Assembly: GCF_038443705.2 (NCBI RefSeq)
Contig: NZ_CP151767.2
Coordinates: 3,897,501-3,961,500 of the forward strand
Direction: 5' to 3'
DNA from: Yoonia sp. SS1-5
Lineage (GTDB): Bacteria > Pseudomonadota > Alphaproteobacteria > Rhodobacterales > Rhodobacteraceae
Length of the DNA stretch: 64,000 nucleotides
Under the pieces are notes generated by a model. It saw nothing but the letters and a program-made list of their open reading frames with translations, was not told where the DNA came from and searched no databases. This document shows positions 32,414 through 41,925 of the stretch, piece after piece. Position 1 is the first letter of the stretch. Each line of letters starts with the position of its first letter. The position numbers were made by a program, and so were the translations under genes.

Positions 32414-33226
32414 ATGCCAGAAGACAAGTCGGTTGACCATATTTCTGCGGAACTTGTACGGGAATTGCCCTTTTTACGCCGTCATGCTAGGGCGATGAGC
32501 GGCAATCAGACCAGCGGTGACGACCTGGCCCATGCAACCCTGCAAAAGGTTGCGCGCAATCTGAGCCTGCTGAATTTGTCATCTTCGATCCGTGTCGGCT
32601 TTTATCGGGCCTTCTTTCAAATCTGGAGCGAGTCAATCGTCGGTGCGGAAATGGCCGAACGGGGCCTGGCCGCAACGGCCCAATCGCATTTGCGCGATCT
32701 GACACCGGATTCGCGCCACGCATTGCTGTTATATGCCATTGCCGATTTCGCGGTCGAACAGATTGCCGAGATCATGGATGTTGCTGTCTCGCATGTAAAC
32801 GACCTGATCAGCGAGGCCCGCGAAGAGATCAAGGCTAATATTTCCGGCCGCGTGATGGTGATCGAGGATGAGGCGATGATTGCGATGGATCTGCATGATC
32901 TTGTCATCGGCATGGGCCATGACGTCACAGGCGCCGCCGCGACCCATGCGCAGGCCGTGATGCTGGCGGCTGCGGAAAAACCTGATCTGATCCTGTCGGA
33001 TATTCAGCTTGCTGACGGATCCTCAGGGATTGAAGCGGTTGACGAAATTCTGGAGGCCGCAGCAGGCACCCCGGTAATCTTTGTCACCGCATTCCCTGAA
33101 AGATTGCTGACGGGCGACCGTGCGGAACCCGCATTTGTGATAACCAAACCCTACTCCGAAGAGCAGATCAAATCAGCGGTCGGCCAGGCCATGTTTTTCA
33201 GAAGCAGCCAGGCCTTGCTAGACTAG
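32414..33226 (+). CDS. phyR: PhyR response regulator (sigma-like domain plus receiver)
   Basis: A 270-residue anti-anti-sigma regulator. The N-terminal half is an EcfG-like sigma domain (ELPFLRRHARAMSGNQTSGD, later AIADFAVEQIAEIMDVAVSH). The C-terminal half is a receiver with the acidic pair in MVIEDEAMIAMDL, phospho-Asp in LILSDIQLADG and the conserved Lys in VITKPYS. On phosphorylation the sigma-like domain sequesters NepR and frees EcfG. ATG 32414 is preferred to a TTG 6 bases upstream. It ends at a TAG inside a GGGTC-type palindrome. Confidence 0.95.
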   Translation: MPEDKSVDHISAELVRELPFLRRHARAMSGNQTSGDDLAHATLQKVARNLSLLNLSSSIRVGFYRAFFQIWSESIVGAEMAERGLAATAQSHLRDLTPDSRHALLLYAIADFAVEQIAEIMDVAVSHVNDLISEAREEIKANISGRVMVIEDEAMIAMDLHDLVIGMGHDVTGAAATHAQAVMLAAAEKPDLILSDIQLADGSSGIEAVDEILEAAAGTPVIFVTAFPERLLTGDRAEPAFVITKPYSEEQIKSAVGQAMFFRSSQALLD

Positions 33227-33237
33227 GTTCAGGACCC
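33224..33237. repeat. GGGTC-family palindrome at the phyR stop (imperfect)
   Basis: TAGGTTCAGGACCC: the TAG is the phyR stop; the arms pair imperfectly. It lies between the convergent phyR and metG. Confidence 0.45.
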
Positions 33238-33244
33238 AAACGCA

Positions 33245-34957
33245 TTATTCGCGCGTTCCGGCGAACCGTGCTTCCCAATCGCTCCGCTCTTCATCGGTGA
33301 TTTTCCGGAACAGATTGTCAGGCACGGTAAATGCATGCCCGGCGGGGAGCATATCAAGTGCTGCGGCGACATCGGTGGGCCATGTGTCATCAGTCGTTTG
33401 CATGGCTGAAATCATCTTGGCGGATGCATCGGGAATGAATGCCGCTGACAAGACCGCATAGATGCGGATCAGGTTCAGCGCCAGCCGGACCTGCATGGCG
33501 GCGGTTTCGGGATCTGTCTTGAAGGTTGTCCAGGGCGCGTTGGCCTGCAGATATTCATTGCCCAAGACCCAGATGGCCCGCAATTCGGCAGCTGCCTTGC
33601 GTACCTCGATTGCATCCATATGTCCCTCATAGGCGCGGATACGGGTTGTCAGATCAGCGATCAGTTGCGTCTCAGCAGGGCCATGGGCGCCGCCGTCCGG
33701 GACGGCCTCGCTGAATTTGGATCGGCAAAACTTGGTAATCCGGCTGACAAAATTACCCAGCACATCGGCCAGATCCTTGTTCACATCCGTCTGGAAGTTT
33801 TCCCAGGTGAACTCGGCATCCGACGATTCCGGCGCATGGGACAAAAGCCACCAGCGCCAATAATCTGCGGGAAGGATTTCAAGCGCCTGATCCATAAACA
33901 CCCCGCGCCCGCGCGAGGTGCTGAATTGGCCGCCATCATAGTTAAGATAGTTGAACGACTTGATGTAATCGACCAGCTTCCAGGGTTCCTGCGTGCCCAT
34001 GATCGTGGCGGGGAAAGACAGGGTGTGGAACGGCACGTTATCCTTGCCCATGAACTGGGTGTAGGTCACATCATCGGCGCCCTTGTCCGTGCGCCACCAG
34101 CGTTCCCAATCGGTCCCTTTGCTCGCGTCTTCCCATTCCTGCGCGCAGGCGATGTATTCAATGGGGGCGTCGAACCAGACGTAGAAAACCTTGCCTTCCA
34201 TGCCCGGCCATGTCTGGTCGCCCTGTTTGACCGGAATGCCCCAATCCAGATCGCGGGTGATGCCGCGATCCTGCAGCCCGTCCCCATCGTTGAGCCATTT
34301 TTTGGCGATGGAGGTGGTCAGGATCGGCCAGTCGGTCTTGCTGTCGATCCACTGGGCCAGATCATCCTTCAGGTCGGACTGGCGCAGGTAAAGATGTTTG
34401 GTCTCGCGGACTTCCAATGCGGTCGCCCCCGAGATTGTCGAATGCGCGTCAATCAGATCGGTCGGGTCTAGCTGCTTGGTGCAATTGTCGCATTGGTCGC
34501 CCCGCGCGCTGTCAAAACCGCAATTGGGGCAGGTCCCTTCGATATAGCGATCAGGCAGAAAGCGGCCATCGGCGACGGAATAGACCTGTTCCTCGGTCAC
34601 TTCCTTGATCAGCCCGACCTCGGCCAGACGGGTTGCAAATGCCTGGGTCAGCGCATGGTTCTGCGGGCTGGACGACCGGCCAAAGTGATCAAATGACAGC
34701 CCGAAACCCTCTGCGATCTCGGCCTGTAAGCCGTGCATCTCGGCGCAGTAGTCGGCGACGGGTTTGCCGGCTTTGGCGGCGGCCAGTTCGGCAGGCGTGC
34801 CGTGTTCGTCAGTGGCGCAGAGGAACAATACCTCATGCCCGCGCTGGCGCAGGTAGCGGGCATAAAGGTCAGCCGGAAGCTGGCTACCGACGAGGTTTCC
34901 CAGATGCTTGATCCCGTTGATGTAGGGAATTGCAGAGGTGATCAGATGACGGGCCAT
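33245..34957 (-). CDS. metG: Methionine-tRNA ligase
   Basis: A 570-residue class I synthetase that charges tRNA-Met. The HIGH region reads [20 protein letters not shown], a CP domain carries zinc-binding [17 protein letters not shown], and the KMSKS loop appears as [11 protein letters not shown], the variant seen in this subgroup. An anticodon-binding helical domain follows (FVSRITKFC region). No C-terminal EMAP-like extension is present. ATG 34957 is the family start. Confidence 0.95.
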   Translation of the reverse strand: MARHLITSAIPYINGIKHLGNLVGSQLPADLYARYLRQRGHEVLFLCATDEHGTPAELAAAKAGKPVADYCAEMHGLQAEIAEGFGLSFDHFGRSSSPQNHALTQAFATRLAEVGLIKEVTEEQVYSVADGRFLPDRYIEGTCPNCGFDSARGDQCDNCTKQLDPTDLIDAHSTISGATALEVRETKHLYLRQSDLKDDLAQWIDSKTDWPILTTSIAKKWLNDGDGLQDRGITRDLDWGIPVKQGDQTWPGMEGKVFYVWFDAPIEYIACAQEWEDASKGTDWERWWRTDKGADDVTYTQFMGKDNVPFHTLSFPATIMGTQEPWKLVDYIKSFNYLNYDGGQFSTSRGRGVFMDQALEILPADYWRWWLLSHAPESSDAEFTWENFQTDVNKDLADVLGNFVSRITKFCRSKFSEAVPDGGAHGPAETQLIADLTTRIRAYEGHMDAIEVRKAAAELRAIWVLGNEYLQANAPWTTFKTDPETAAMQVRLALNLIRIYAVLSAAFIPDASAKMISAMQTTDDTWPTDVAAALDMLPAGHAFTVPDNLFRKITDEERSDWEARFAGTRE

Positions 34958-35125
34958 GGATTTCCTGAGATGGGTGTTGTGATGCGATCAACCCTCTAGC
35001 CTTCCTTGGCGGCTAGATCAAATGGGATGCGGTTTTCTTTCGGACAGTCACGGCGGCGCTATGGCGTTCGGGGCAGGAAGAGCGTAGGATTTCGCCCATA
35101 AAAACACCACAAAATGAGGAAGAGC

Positions 35126-35581
35126 ATGAAAAAGATCATAAGTATCGTTGCGGCCGGCCTGATTGGCAGCGCTGCAAATGCGCAGGACATCTACGCAGGT
35201 GCGGCACTGGATTACGGATATCCGCATTCCGGTGACACACAGACAGTTGCGTCGCTGATTGCGGGGATCGGTCTTGGGCCCTGGTACGGGGCCGAGGTTG
35301 AGATCGGGGGCCGTATCGCGGGCGACGCTGATTACGGCACGCAGCGCCTGCGCGCCTGGGGTACCTACGATCTGGGTGCGGTCAAGGCACGCTTTGCCGG
35401 TGGCCTGACATCCTACGATCTGGGCGATAGCGAGGCTGATGGCTATAATCTGGGTGTGGGCGTCGAACGCAACTTTTCCGACAAGGTCACGTTGCGCGGC
35501 GAGTTCATCCGCGATTTCATGGACGACACCTTTACCGCAGCCGTCACCACGACGCGGGTGGCAGTTCTTTATAACTTCTAG
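35126..35581 (+). CDS. Small outer-membrane beta-barrel protein
   Basis: A 151-residue protein with a signal peptide (MKKIISIVAAGLIGSAANAQ). The mature part alternates polar and hydrophobic residues as in an 8-strand barrel, for example YGAEVEIGGRIAGDADYGTQ and GVERNFSDKVTLRGEFIRDF, and ends with an aromatic strand VAVLYNF, the usual BAM recognition end. ATG 35126 follows GAGGAAGAG. It could be an OmpA-like or porin-family small barrel. The gene converges on the MFS gene, sharing the CTAG at 35578-35581. Confidence 0.75.
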   Translation: MKKIISIVAAGLIGSAANAQDIYAGAALDYGYPHSGDTQTVASLIAGIGLGPWYGAEVEIGGRIAGDADYGTQRLRAWGTYDLGAVKARFAGGLTSYDLGDSEADGYNLGVGVERNFSDKVTLRGEFIRDFMDDTFTAAVTTTRVAVLYNF

Positions 35582-36801
35582 CGGTCGCGTTTGCGCCGCA
35601 GCAGCTTGCCCACGGAAAAACTTGTGCGGGGGGCGTAGATATAGCGTGTGCGCGCCTCGGGCGCGCGCCGCACCCGCATTCGGCTGAGACCAAAGAGGAT
35701 CAGCACGACATGCCCTGCCGAAATCAGGTAGAACATCGCGGCGGGGCCAAAGCCCGCAATCAGCGCCGAGGCGACATAGGGGGCCGCAATGGCCCCCAGC
35801 GCAAAGAAGAACATCAGCGCGGCGGAAAGTTCGACCCGCTGATCATCGCGGGCAAAATCATGGGCATGGGCGGCTGCGACCGAATAGATCGGGAAGGTGG
35901 TCAGCCCGAAAAAGCCTGATGCCAGCATGATGCCCGCCGATCCGGTTCCTGCCGCACCAACCGTGATCAGGGATGACAGCACCGCCGCAACGGACAGCCC
36001 GATCATCACCCAGCGCCGGTCATATTTGTCCGCCAGCCAACCGACCGGATATTGTGCCACTGCCCCGCCTGCAACAAAGGCTGCCAGAAAGTAGCCGATC
36101 TGGCTGGGATCCAGCCCGACCTCTTGTCCGTAGATCGGCCCGACCATCCGGAATGACGCACTGGATAGTGCCGCGACCAGCACGGCGGCCACCCCAAGCG
36201 GCGAACAGCGCCAGGCCAGCGAAGGGCGCAGACGCGTGGCTTTGGGCGTTTCAGGCTGGGTGAGTTTGGTAATTGTCAGCGGCAAAAGGGATGCACAGCA
36301 CAGGATCGTCAGGACGTTATAGGCGATATATGTTTCAAGATTGGCCAGCGCGCCGATCATGAACTGCGCCAGAAAGGATGCACTGATATCGACGATCCGG
36401 TAGCTGCCCATGGCGCGGCCACGGGTTTCGTTGGTGACCTTTGCCTGCAGCCATGCCTCGATCACTGTGTAGCAGCCCGCGATGCAAATCCCCGAGGCCA
36501 CCCGGAACAGCGCCCATAGCAAAGGGTCCTGAATGATCACATGTGCGGCAAGCCCGATCGCCCCCATGGCCGTAAAGGTCGCAAATGCCCGTGAATGCCC
36601 CACACTGCCCATCAGGCGCGGTGCCCACCAGCACCCGATAAAGAAGCCAAAGAAATGCGCCGAGCCGAGAAAACCCACCTCGGCCGGGCTGAACCCTGCA
36701 TTGAGGCCTGTCAGCGCGTCCAGCGGCCCAACCCCGCCGGACGAGAGCTGTAGCAGCGTGACCGACACAAAGAGTGCCGCAAAGGAAATCAGCATGCGCA
36801 T
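35578..36801 (-). CDS. MFS transporter
   Basis: About 407 residues with twelve predicted membrane helices. The first loop has GFSPAEVGFLGSAHFFGFFI, and the cytosolic loop 2-3 reads APRLMGSVGHSRAFATF. A later central loop precedes the second half with YPVGWLADKYDRRWVMIG, the MFS motif A. It resembles the YcaD-type sugar/drug family without clear substrate. Initiation at ATG 36801 or 36795 is uncertain; TTG at 36819 is also possible. Confidence 0.85.
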   Translation of the reverse strand: MRMLISFAALFVSVTLLQLSSGGVGPLDALTGLNAGFSPAEVGFLGSAHFFGFFIGCWWAPRLMGSVGHSRAFATFTAMGAIGLAAHVIIQDPLLWALFRVASGICIAGCYTVIEAWLQAKVTNETRGRAMGSYRIVDISASFLAQFMIGALANLETYIAYNVLTILCCASLLPLTITKLTQPETPKATRLRPSLAWRCSPLGVAAVLVAALSSASFRMVGPIYGQEVGLDPSQIGYFLAAFVAGGAVAQYPVGWLADKYDRRWVMIGLSVAAVLSSLITVGAAGTGSAGIMLASGFFGLTTFPIYSVAAAHAHDFARDDQRVELSAALMFFFALGAIAAPYVASALIAGFGPAAMFYLISAGHVVLILFGLSRMRVRRAPEARTRYIYAPRTSFSVGKLLRRKRDR

Positions 36802-36925
36802 TTGCAAGCTATGCCGCAAATCGGCCCGGTGAAGCCAGCGAAATCACCGATGTGCTGTCCCGCTTATGCCTTGCCACCGCCGCCGCACCAGCTAGTGTCC
36901 GCCAAAACAGATGACGAGGCCCGCT

Positions 36926-37969
36926 ATGGAAAAAATCTCTCTTGGTCGCAGCGATATCATGGTCAGCGATTGGTGCCTGGGCACGATGACTTTCGGCAAT
37001 CAGACGCCCGAAGATGACGCGCATCGGCAGATCGACATGTCCGTGGATGCAGGCCTCAATTTTCTGGATACCGCAGAGATGTATCCGGTCAATCCGATCC
37101 GGGCGGAAACCGTGGGCCTGTCCGAGCAGGTGATCGGCAATTGGCTTGCCAAGACCGGCCGCCGCGATGACGTTGTGATCGCCACGAAAGTGTCGGGCAA
37201 TAACCCGGGTTGGGTGCGTGAAGGCCGTGGCTATGACAGCGCGGTGATCCGCGAGGCTGTTGATGCGGCCCTTGTGCGTTTGCAGACCGATGTGATTGAT
37301 CTTTACCAGATGCATTGGCCAATCCGTGGCTCATACATGTTCCGCCAGAACTGGGACTATGATCCGTCCGGCCAGAACCGCCAGCAGACCATGGACCATA
37401 TGATGGATGTGCTGGGCGCATTGGGCGAGGCCGTGCGTGCCGGAAAGATCCGCACCATCGGTATGTCTAACGAAAGCGCCTGGGGCATGACCAAATGGAT
37501 TGATCTGGCCGAGGATGCGGGCCTGCCTCGCATGGTGTCCGTGCAGAATGAGTATTCGCTGCTATGTCGTCTTTATGACACCGACATGGCCGAGATGGCG
37601 GTGAATGAGGATGTGACCTTGCTGTCCTTTTCGCCACTGGCATGTGGTCTTTTGACCGGGAAGTACCAGGGGGGCGCCGTACCGGATGGCAGCCGCATGT
37701 CGATCAATGCCGATCTTGGCGGGCGCATGACCGACAGGACCTTGCCCGCAGCGCAGGCCTATCTGGATATTGCGACTAAACATGGTCTGGATCCGGTGCA
37801 TATGGCCCTCGTCTGGCAGCGTTGTCGGCCATTCCCGATTTCGGCGATTTTTGGGGCCACGACATCAGCGCAACTGGTGCAGATCCTCGCGGGTAAGGAT
37901 CTGCGCCTGTCCGATGAGGTCGTGGCCGAGATTGAAGCGGCCCATAAGGCGCATCCGATGCCTTACTGA
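36926..37969 (+). CDS. Aldo/keto reductase (Tas-like)
   Basis: A 347-residue NADP(H)-dependent reductase. Catalytic residues of the AKR barrel are visible: Asp and Tyr in LNFLDTAEMYPVNPIRAET, Lys in VVIATKVSGNN and His in VIDLYQMHWPIR. The length and the insertion around MFRQNWDYDPSGQNRQQTMD match the Tas/AKR11-like subgroup. Substrate unknown. ATG 36926 follows GACGAGG. It ends just before a palindrome and converges on a GNAT gene. Confidence 0.9.
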   Translation: MEKISLGRSDIMVSDWCLGTMTFGNQTPEDDAHRQIDMSVDAGLNFLDTAEMYPVNPIRAETVGLSEQVIGNWLAKTGRRDDVVIATKVSGNNPGWVREGRGYDSAVIREAVDAALVRLQTDVIDLYQMHWPIRGSYMFRQNWDYDPSGQNRQQTMDHMMDVLGALGEAVRAGKIRTIGMSNESAWGMTKWIDLAEDAGLPRMVSVQNEYSLLCRLYDTDMAEMAVNEDVTLLSFSPLACGLLTGKYQGGAVPDGSRMSINADLGGRMTDRTLPAAQAYLDIATKHGLDPVHMALVWQRCRPFPISAIFGATTSAQLVQILAGKDLRLSDEVVAEIEAAHKAHPMPY

Positions 37970-37971
37970 CA

Positions 37972-37993
37972 AGGATGGGTTGAAACCCATCCT
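37972..37993. repeat. Palindrome between convergent genes
   Basis: AGGATGGGT-TGAA-ACCCATCCT, 9-bp perfect arms, between the aldo/keto reductase stop (37969) and the GNAT stop. The GNAT TAG (37992-37994) lies in its right edge. It may serve as a bidirectional terminator but has no T-tract. Confidence 0.6.
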
Positions 37994-38447
37994 ACGACGC
38001 TTCGATCCAGAACCGCGGTCCTGTATCTGTGATTTCTTCCAGCCCCATGGCCCTATAGGCCGCTTGCGCCGTCATGTTCTGTGCGTCAGTCCCGATTGTC
38101 AGCCCGCGCGCGCCGCGGGTGCCCGCATAGCGCGCGGCCGCCGCGATCAGGGCCCGGCCGATCCCCTTGTTGCGCTGTGTTTCGACCACATGCAGATGGT
38201 GAATATCAAATCGCGGTAATGCCGAATGCACGGCGATTGTTTCCAGAACCCCCGCATAGCCTGTGACGGCGCCATTTTCCCGTGCCACAAAAGCGATCCC
38301 CTTGGGATGTGAGCCAAAGAAGATATCCTGCAGCTGTTCCAGCGTGACCTGCGCCGTGTCCCCGTGAAAGGCCGAGAGTTCCCGGATCAGAGCCTGTATC
38401 TGCGCCAAATCGCGGCGTGTTGCGATGTCGATTGATATGTCAGTCAT
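37992..38447 (-). CDS. GNAT-family acetyltransferase
   Basis: A 151-residue acyltransferase: MTDISIDIATRRDLAQIQAL at the start, then the core DIHHLHVVETQRNKGIGRAL, where RNKGIG is the acetyl-CoA pyrophosphate loop, and ARGLTIGTDAQNMTAQAAYR. ATG 38447 has AAGGACATCAC before it. Substrate unknown. The 255-bp gap after it, up to the carnitine operon, holds no supported gene. Confidence 0.85.
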   Translation of the reverse strand: MTDISIDIATRRDLAQIQALIRELSAFHGDTAQVTLEQLQDIFFGSHPKGIAFVARENGAVTGYAGVLETIAVHSALPRFDIHHLHVVETQRNKGIGRALIAAAARYAGTRGARGLTIGTDAQNMTAQAAYRAMGLEEITDTGPRFWIEAS

Positions 38448-38702
38448 GTGATGTCCTTGCGATGATGTCCCGCAAGGGCGCAAACAACATCGGACCCATG
38501 CGGGCGGCTGTTGTGTTCAAGTATCGGAAATGGGCCAGCCGCCGTTATATGGCGTTGGTAAAATAGACGACCGTGATATGTGCCAAGTCTGTCATGCAAA
38601 CCACCTGGCAGAGCTGCCCCCGATCTGTCAAGGATTGCGGCTTGTGCGGCCTGCCAATTTCAGGGAGTGTCGCGGAAATTGATATCGGAAGGGAGTAGAC
38701 GG

Positions 38703-39611
38703 ATGCCTTTGCAGATGAACCGCGACGTATTTATCACCTGTGCGGTGACAGGATCCGGATCTACCCAAGACCGCAGCCCGCATGTCCCGCGATCCCCCAA
38801 GCAGATTGCCGATAGCGCCATTGATGCGGCCAAGGCGGGCGCGGCGGTTGTTCATTGTCATGTGCGCGATCCTGAAACGGGGGTGCCATCGCGCGATCTG
38901 GCATTGTATCGCGAAGTCACCGACCGCATCCGCGCTGCCGAGGTCGATGTTGTCCTGAACCTGACGGCCGGCATGGGGGGCGACATGGTCTTTGGCGGGG
39001 TCGAGCAACCGCTGCCGACTGTCGCCGGGACGGATATGGTGGGCGCGACAGAGCGTGTGGCCCATATTGCCGCCTGCCGGCCCGAGATCTGTACGCTTGA
39101 TTGCGGAACGATGAATTTCGCCGAAGCTGATTATGTAATGACCAATACGCCGGGCATGTTGACGGCGATGGGCCGGATGATGACGCAGCTTGGCGTCAAG
39201 CCCGAGATCGAAGCGTTTGATACAGGCCATCTATGGTATGCCAAGCAGCTGGTGGCGGATGGCGTATTGGATGCGCCTGCGCTGGTGCAGCTGTGCATGG
39301 GGGTGCCATGGGGCGCGCCGGATGACCTCAATACGTTTATGGCCATGGTCAATAACGTCCCGCCTGACTGGACATTCTCGGCCTTTGGGCTGGGAAGATC
39401 GCAGATGCCTTATGTTGCTGCCGCTGTTCTTGCAGGCGGCAATGTGCGGGTCGGGCTGGAAGACAACCTGATGCTGGACCGGGGTGTGCTGGCCACAAAT
39501 GCCCAACTGGTGACCCGGGCGGTCGGCATTATCGAGGGGCTTGGCGCCACGGTCATCGGCCCCGCGGAGGTCCGTGCCAAGCTGGGCCTGACCAAGCAGT
39601 CCCCGGCATGA
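38703..39611 (+). CDS. BKACE enzyme (dehydrocarnitine cleavage)
   Basis: A 302-residue beta-keto acid cleavage enzyme (DUF849). Zinc and substrate motifs are visible: ITCAVTGSGST at the start, AAVVHCHVRDPETG with the zinc His pair, LNLTAGMGG and EAFDTGHLWYAKQL. BKACE enzymes transfer a keto acid's acyl part to acetyl-CoA; the member linked with carnitine dehydrogenase turns 3-dehydrocarnitine plus acetyl-CoA into glycine-betainyl-CoA and acetoacetate. The fused dehydrogenase downstream supports that substrate. GGGAG precedes ATG 38703. It overlaps the lipocalin gene by 4 bases (ATGA). Confidence 0.9.
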   Translation: MPLQMNRDVFITCAVTGSGSTQDRSPHVPRSPKQIADSAIDAAKAGAAVVHCHVRDPETGVPSRDLALYREVTDRIRAAEVDVVLNLTAGMGGDMVFGGVEQPLPTVAGTDMVGATERVAHIAACRPEICTLDCGTMNFAEADYVMTNTPGMLTAMGRMMTQLGVKPEIEAFDTGHLWYAKQLVADGVLDAPALVQLCMGVPWGAPDDLNTFMAMVNNVPPDWTFSAFGLGRSQMPYVAAAVLAGGNVRVGLEDNLMLDRGVLATNAQLVTRAVGIIEGLGATVIGPAEVRAKLGLTKQSPA

Positions 39612-40147
39612 GGGCGCTTGCACTTTGTCTGGGCCTTGCGGCCTGTGGTTTGCCCGGCGAAGATGTCGGCGGCCTGTTAGAGGTCTATCGCGACACCGAG
39701 GTGCCAATATCTTCGCAAGCGGTCTTTGACCCCGCACGCTATACCGGGCTGTGGTACGAGGTTGCCCGCTTTCCGGTCCCGTTCGAAGCCGGATGTGTCG
39801 GGGTGACCGCCGAATATGGCTTGCGGTCGGATGGGACGGTCTCGGTGCTGAACACCTGCCGCAATCCCGATGGCAGCATCAAATCAACCATTGCCGGCAG
39901 CGCCGAAATCGTGGGTCCCGGCCGTTTGAAGGTCAGTTTCCCGACGGTACCTTTCGGCGCCGCGGATTACTGGGTTCTTTGGGTGGATGCGGACTACCGG
40001 ACGGCTGTCGTTGGCGCACCAAATGGCCGGTCCGGCTGGATTTTGAACCGTGATCCGGAGATCCCGCCCGACCGGTTGGCCGCGGCCCGTAGCGTTTTGG
40101 CTTTCAACGGGTATAAGCTGGATCGACTGATGGAGGTGGCGCAATGA
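39608..40147 (+). CDS. Lipocalin-family lipoprotein
   Basis: A 179-residue Blc-type lipocalin. The start MRALALCLGLAACGLPGEDV contains an L-A-A-C lipobox. The lipocalin signature GLWYEVARFPVPFEAGC (about 53-69) holds the G-x-W motif, and a later YWVLWVDADYRTAVVG is the second structural block. It is expected on the periplasmic side of the outer membrane, binding a lipid or hydrophobic ligand. It is coupled to BKACE upstream and overlaps the next lipoprotein by 4 bases; why it sits in a carnitine operon is not clear. Confidence 0.88.
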   Translation: MRALALCLGLAACGLPGEDVGGLLEVYRDTEVPISSQAVFDPARYTGLWYEVARFPVPFEAGCVGVTAEYGLRSDGTVSVLNTCRNPDGSIKSTIAGSAEIVGPGRLKVSFPTVPFGAADYWVLWVDADYRTAVVGAPNGRSGWILNRDPEIPPDRLAAARSVLAFNGYKLDRLMEVAQ

Positions 40148-40419
40148 AACGTCTGGTTGTGGGCTTTGTGATTTTGCTTGCCGGTTGCGATGGGGTTCCC
40201 CTTGGCGGCGGTGGCGGGCTTGGTGTTGGGTCGGACGGCGGCAGACAGGAATTCATGGTCATCGGCAACCGCATGACGTTCGAGCAATGTCGCGCCCGGG
40301 GTGGGCTGATTATTCGCGATGCGGCCACCAGAATGATTGCCTGCGATCCCACAATCCGGCGCGAGCCTGTGCCAGCGGACGAGTTTGACAATCCGGCCAA
40401 CCCGCCAGCCGCAACCTGA
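40144..40419 (+). CDS. Small Gly-rich lipoprotein
   Basis: A 91-residue protein: signal MKRLVVGFVILLAGC with lipobox L-A-G-C, then a Gly-rich stretch (GVPLGGGGGLGVGSDGG) and FMVIGNRMTFEQCRARGGLI. Two further Cys may pair. No family recognised. It lies inside the carnitine operon (overlap of 4 bases upstream, 1-base gap to the next gene), so it is co-transcribed. Confidence 0.7.
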   Translation: MKRLVVGFVILLAGCDGVPLGGGGGLGVGSDGGRQEFMVIGNRMTFEQCRARGGLIIRDAATRMIACDPTIRREPVPADEFDNPANPPAAT

Positions 40420-40420
40420 C

Positions 40421-41878
40421 ATGACGCAAGTGGCAGCGATCATCGGCGGCGGCGTCATCGGTGGCGGTTGGGCGGCGCGTTTCTTGCTGATGGGTTGGGA
40501 TGTTCGCGTCTTTGATCCTGATCCGGAGGCACAGCGCAAAATCGGCGAGGTGATCGACAATGCGCGCCGATCATTGCCCGGGCTGTCGGATGTGGCGCTG
40601 CCCCCCGAGGGGACCCTGCAGTTTCACGACACGATTTCTGACGCGGTCGCAGATGCGACATGGATCCAGGAAAGCGTGCCAGAGCGGCTGGAGCTCAAGC
40701 GCAAGGTGTTTCAGACCGTGCAGTCCCATTGCGCCCATGATGCGGTGATCGGGTCATCGACCAGCGGGTTCAAGCCGTCGCAATTGCAGGGATGCGCCAC
40801 CCGTCCCGATCAGATTATCGTCACCCATCCTTTTAACCCGGTCTATCTGCTGCCCTTGGTCGAACTGGTCGGCACGTCGCAAAACCCGGATGCGTTTCTG
40901 GATCGGGCCAAGGCCGTCTTGACCGGTCTGGGGATGTATCCATTGCAGGTTCGGGCCGAAATTGATGCCCATATCGCGGATCGCTTTCTCGAAGCTGTCT
41001 GGCGCGAGGCGTTATGGCTGATCAAGGACGGGATTGCCACCACGCAAGAGATTGACGACGCGATCCGCTATGGTTTCGGCCTGCGCTGGGCGCAGATGGG
41101 GCTGTTCGAAACCTACCGGATTGCCGGTGGTGAGGCGGGCATGCGCCACTTCATCGAACAATTTGGACCAGCCCTAGCCTGGCCGTGGACCAAGTTGATG
41201 GATGTACCCGAGCTGACCGAAGACCTGATCGCCCAGATTGCCGGACAGTCCGATGCGCAATCAGGGCAGTATTCAATCCGCGATCTGGAGCGGGCGAGGG
41301 ATGACAACCTGGTGACCATCCTGCGTGGATTGAAGGCGCAGAATTGGGGGGCGGGCGCGCTGCTTAACCGCCATGACGCGGCGGTAGAAGGCGCGATCGT
41401 ACTGCCCGATGATCTGTCACACCCGATCGTCACGGTGAAACGGGCCATCCCGCTCGACTGGACGGACTATAATGGCCATATGAACGAGGCGCGGTATTTG
41501 CAGGCTTTTGGCGACGCGACCGACCGGATGATGATCCTTGTTGGCTGTGACGCAGATTATATCGCCGCCGGGCAAAGCTATTTCACCGCCGAGACCCATA
41601 TTCGCCATCTGGGCGAGGCCAAGGCGGGCGCGGTCATCCGGATTACAACGCAGGTCCTGCAGGGGCAGGGTAAGAAGATGCACTTGTTCCACCAGATGTT
41701 TGCGGGCGACCAGCTGATTGCGACAGGTGAACATATGATGATCCATGTCAGCTTGCAGACGCGACGGGCCTGCCTGCCCAGTACGTCACTCGCGCAGACG
41801 CTGGGCCGGATCGCCGCGGCCCATGCGGCACTGCCCCGACCCGCGGGCGTGGGCAAGGCGGTTGGTGTAAAAGGGTGA
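40421..41878 (+). CDS. Carnitine 3-dehydrogenase fused to a hot-dog thioesterase
   Basis: A 485-residue fusion. Residues 1 to about 320 are a 3-hydroxyacyl-CoA-dehydrogenase-like L-carnitine dehydrogenase: Rossmann motif AAIIGGGVIGGGWAARFLLM, SSTSGFKPSQLQ and the HPFNPVYLLPLVELV catalytic block. Residues about 345-470 are a 4-hydroxybenzoyl-CoA-type thioesterase with LDWTDYNGHMNEARYLQAFG. Together they oxidise L-carnitine to dehydrocarnitine with NAD and hydrolyse glycine-betainyl-CoA to glycine betaine, flanking the BKACE step. Such CdhA-CdhB fusions are known in Rhodobacterales. ATG 40421 is one base after the lipoprotein stop. Confidence 0.92.
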   Translation: MTQVAAIIGGGVIGGGWAARFLLMGWDVRVFDPDPEAQRKIGEVIDNARRSLPGLSDVALPPEGTLQFHDTISDAVADATWIQESVPERLELKRKVFQTVQSHCAHDAVIGSSTSGFKPSQLQGCATRPDQIIVTHPFNPVYLLPLVELVGTSQNPDAFLDRAKAVLTGLGMYPLQVRAEIDAHIADRFLEAVWREALWLIKDGIATTQEIDDAIRYGFGLRWAQMGLFETYRIAGGEAGMRHFIEQFGPALAWPWTKLMDVPELTEDLIAQIAGQSDAQSGQYSIRDLERARDDNLVTILRGLKAQNWGAGALLNRHDAAVEGAIVLPDDLSHPIVTVKRAIPLDWTDYNGHMNEARYLQAFGDATDRMMILVGCDADYIAAGQSYFTAETHIRHLGEAKAGAVIRITTQVLQGQGKKMHLFHQMFAGDQLIATGEHMMIHVSLQTRRACLPSTSLAQTLGRIAAAHAALPRPAGVGKAVGVKG

Positions 41879-41925
41879 TCGGCCGCCGGCGCACGTGGCC
41901 CGACAAGAACCGGGTGACATAGATC

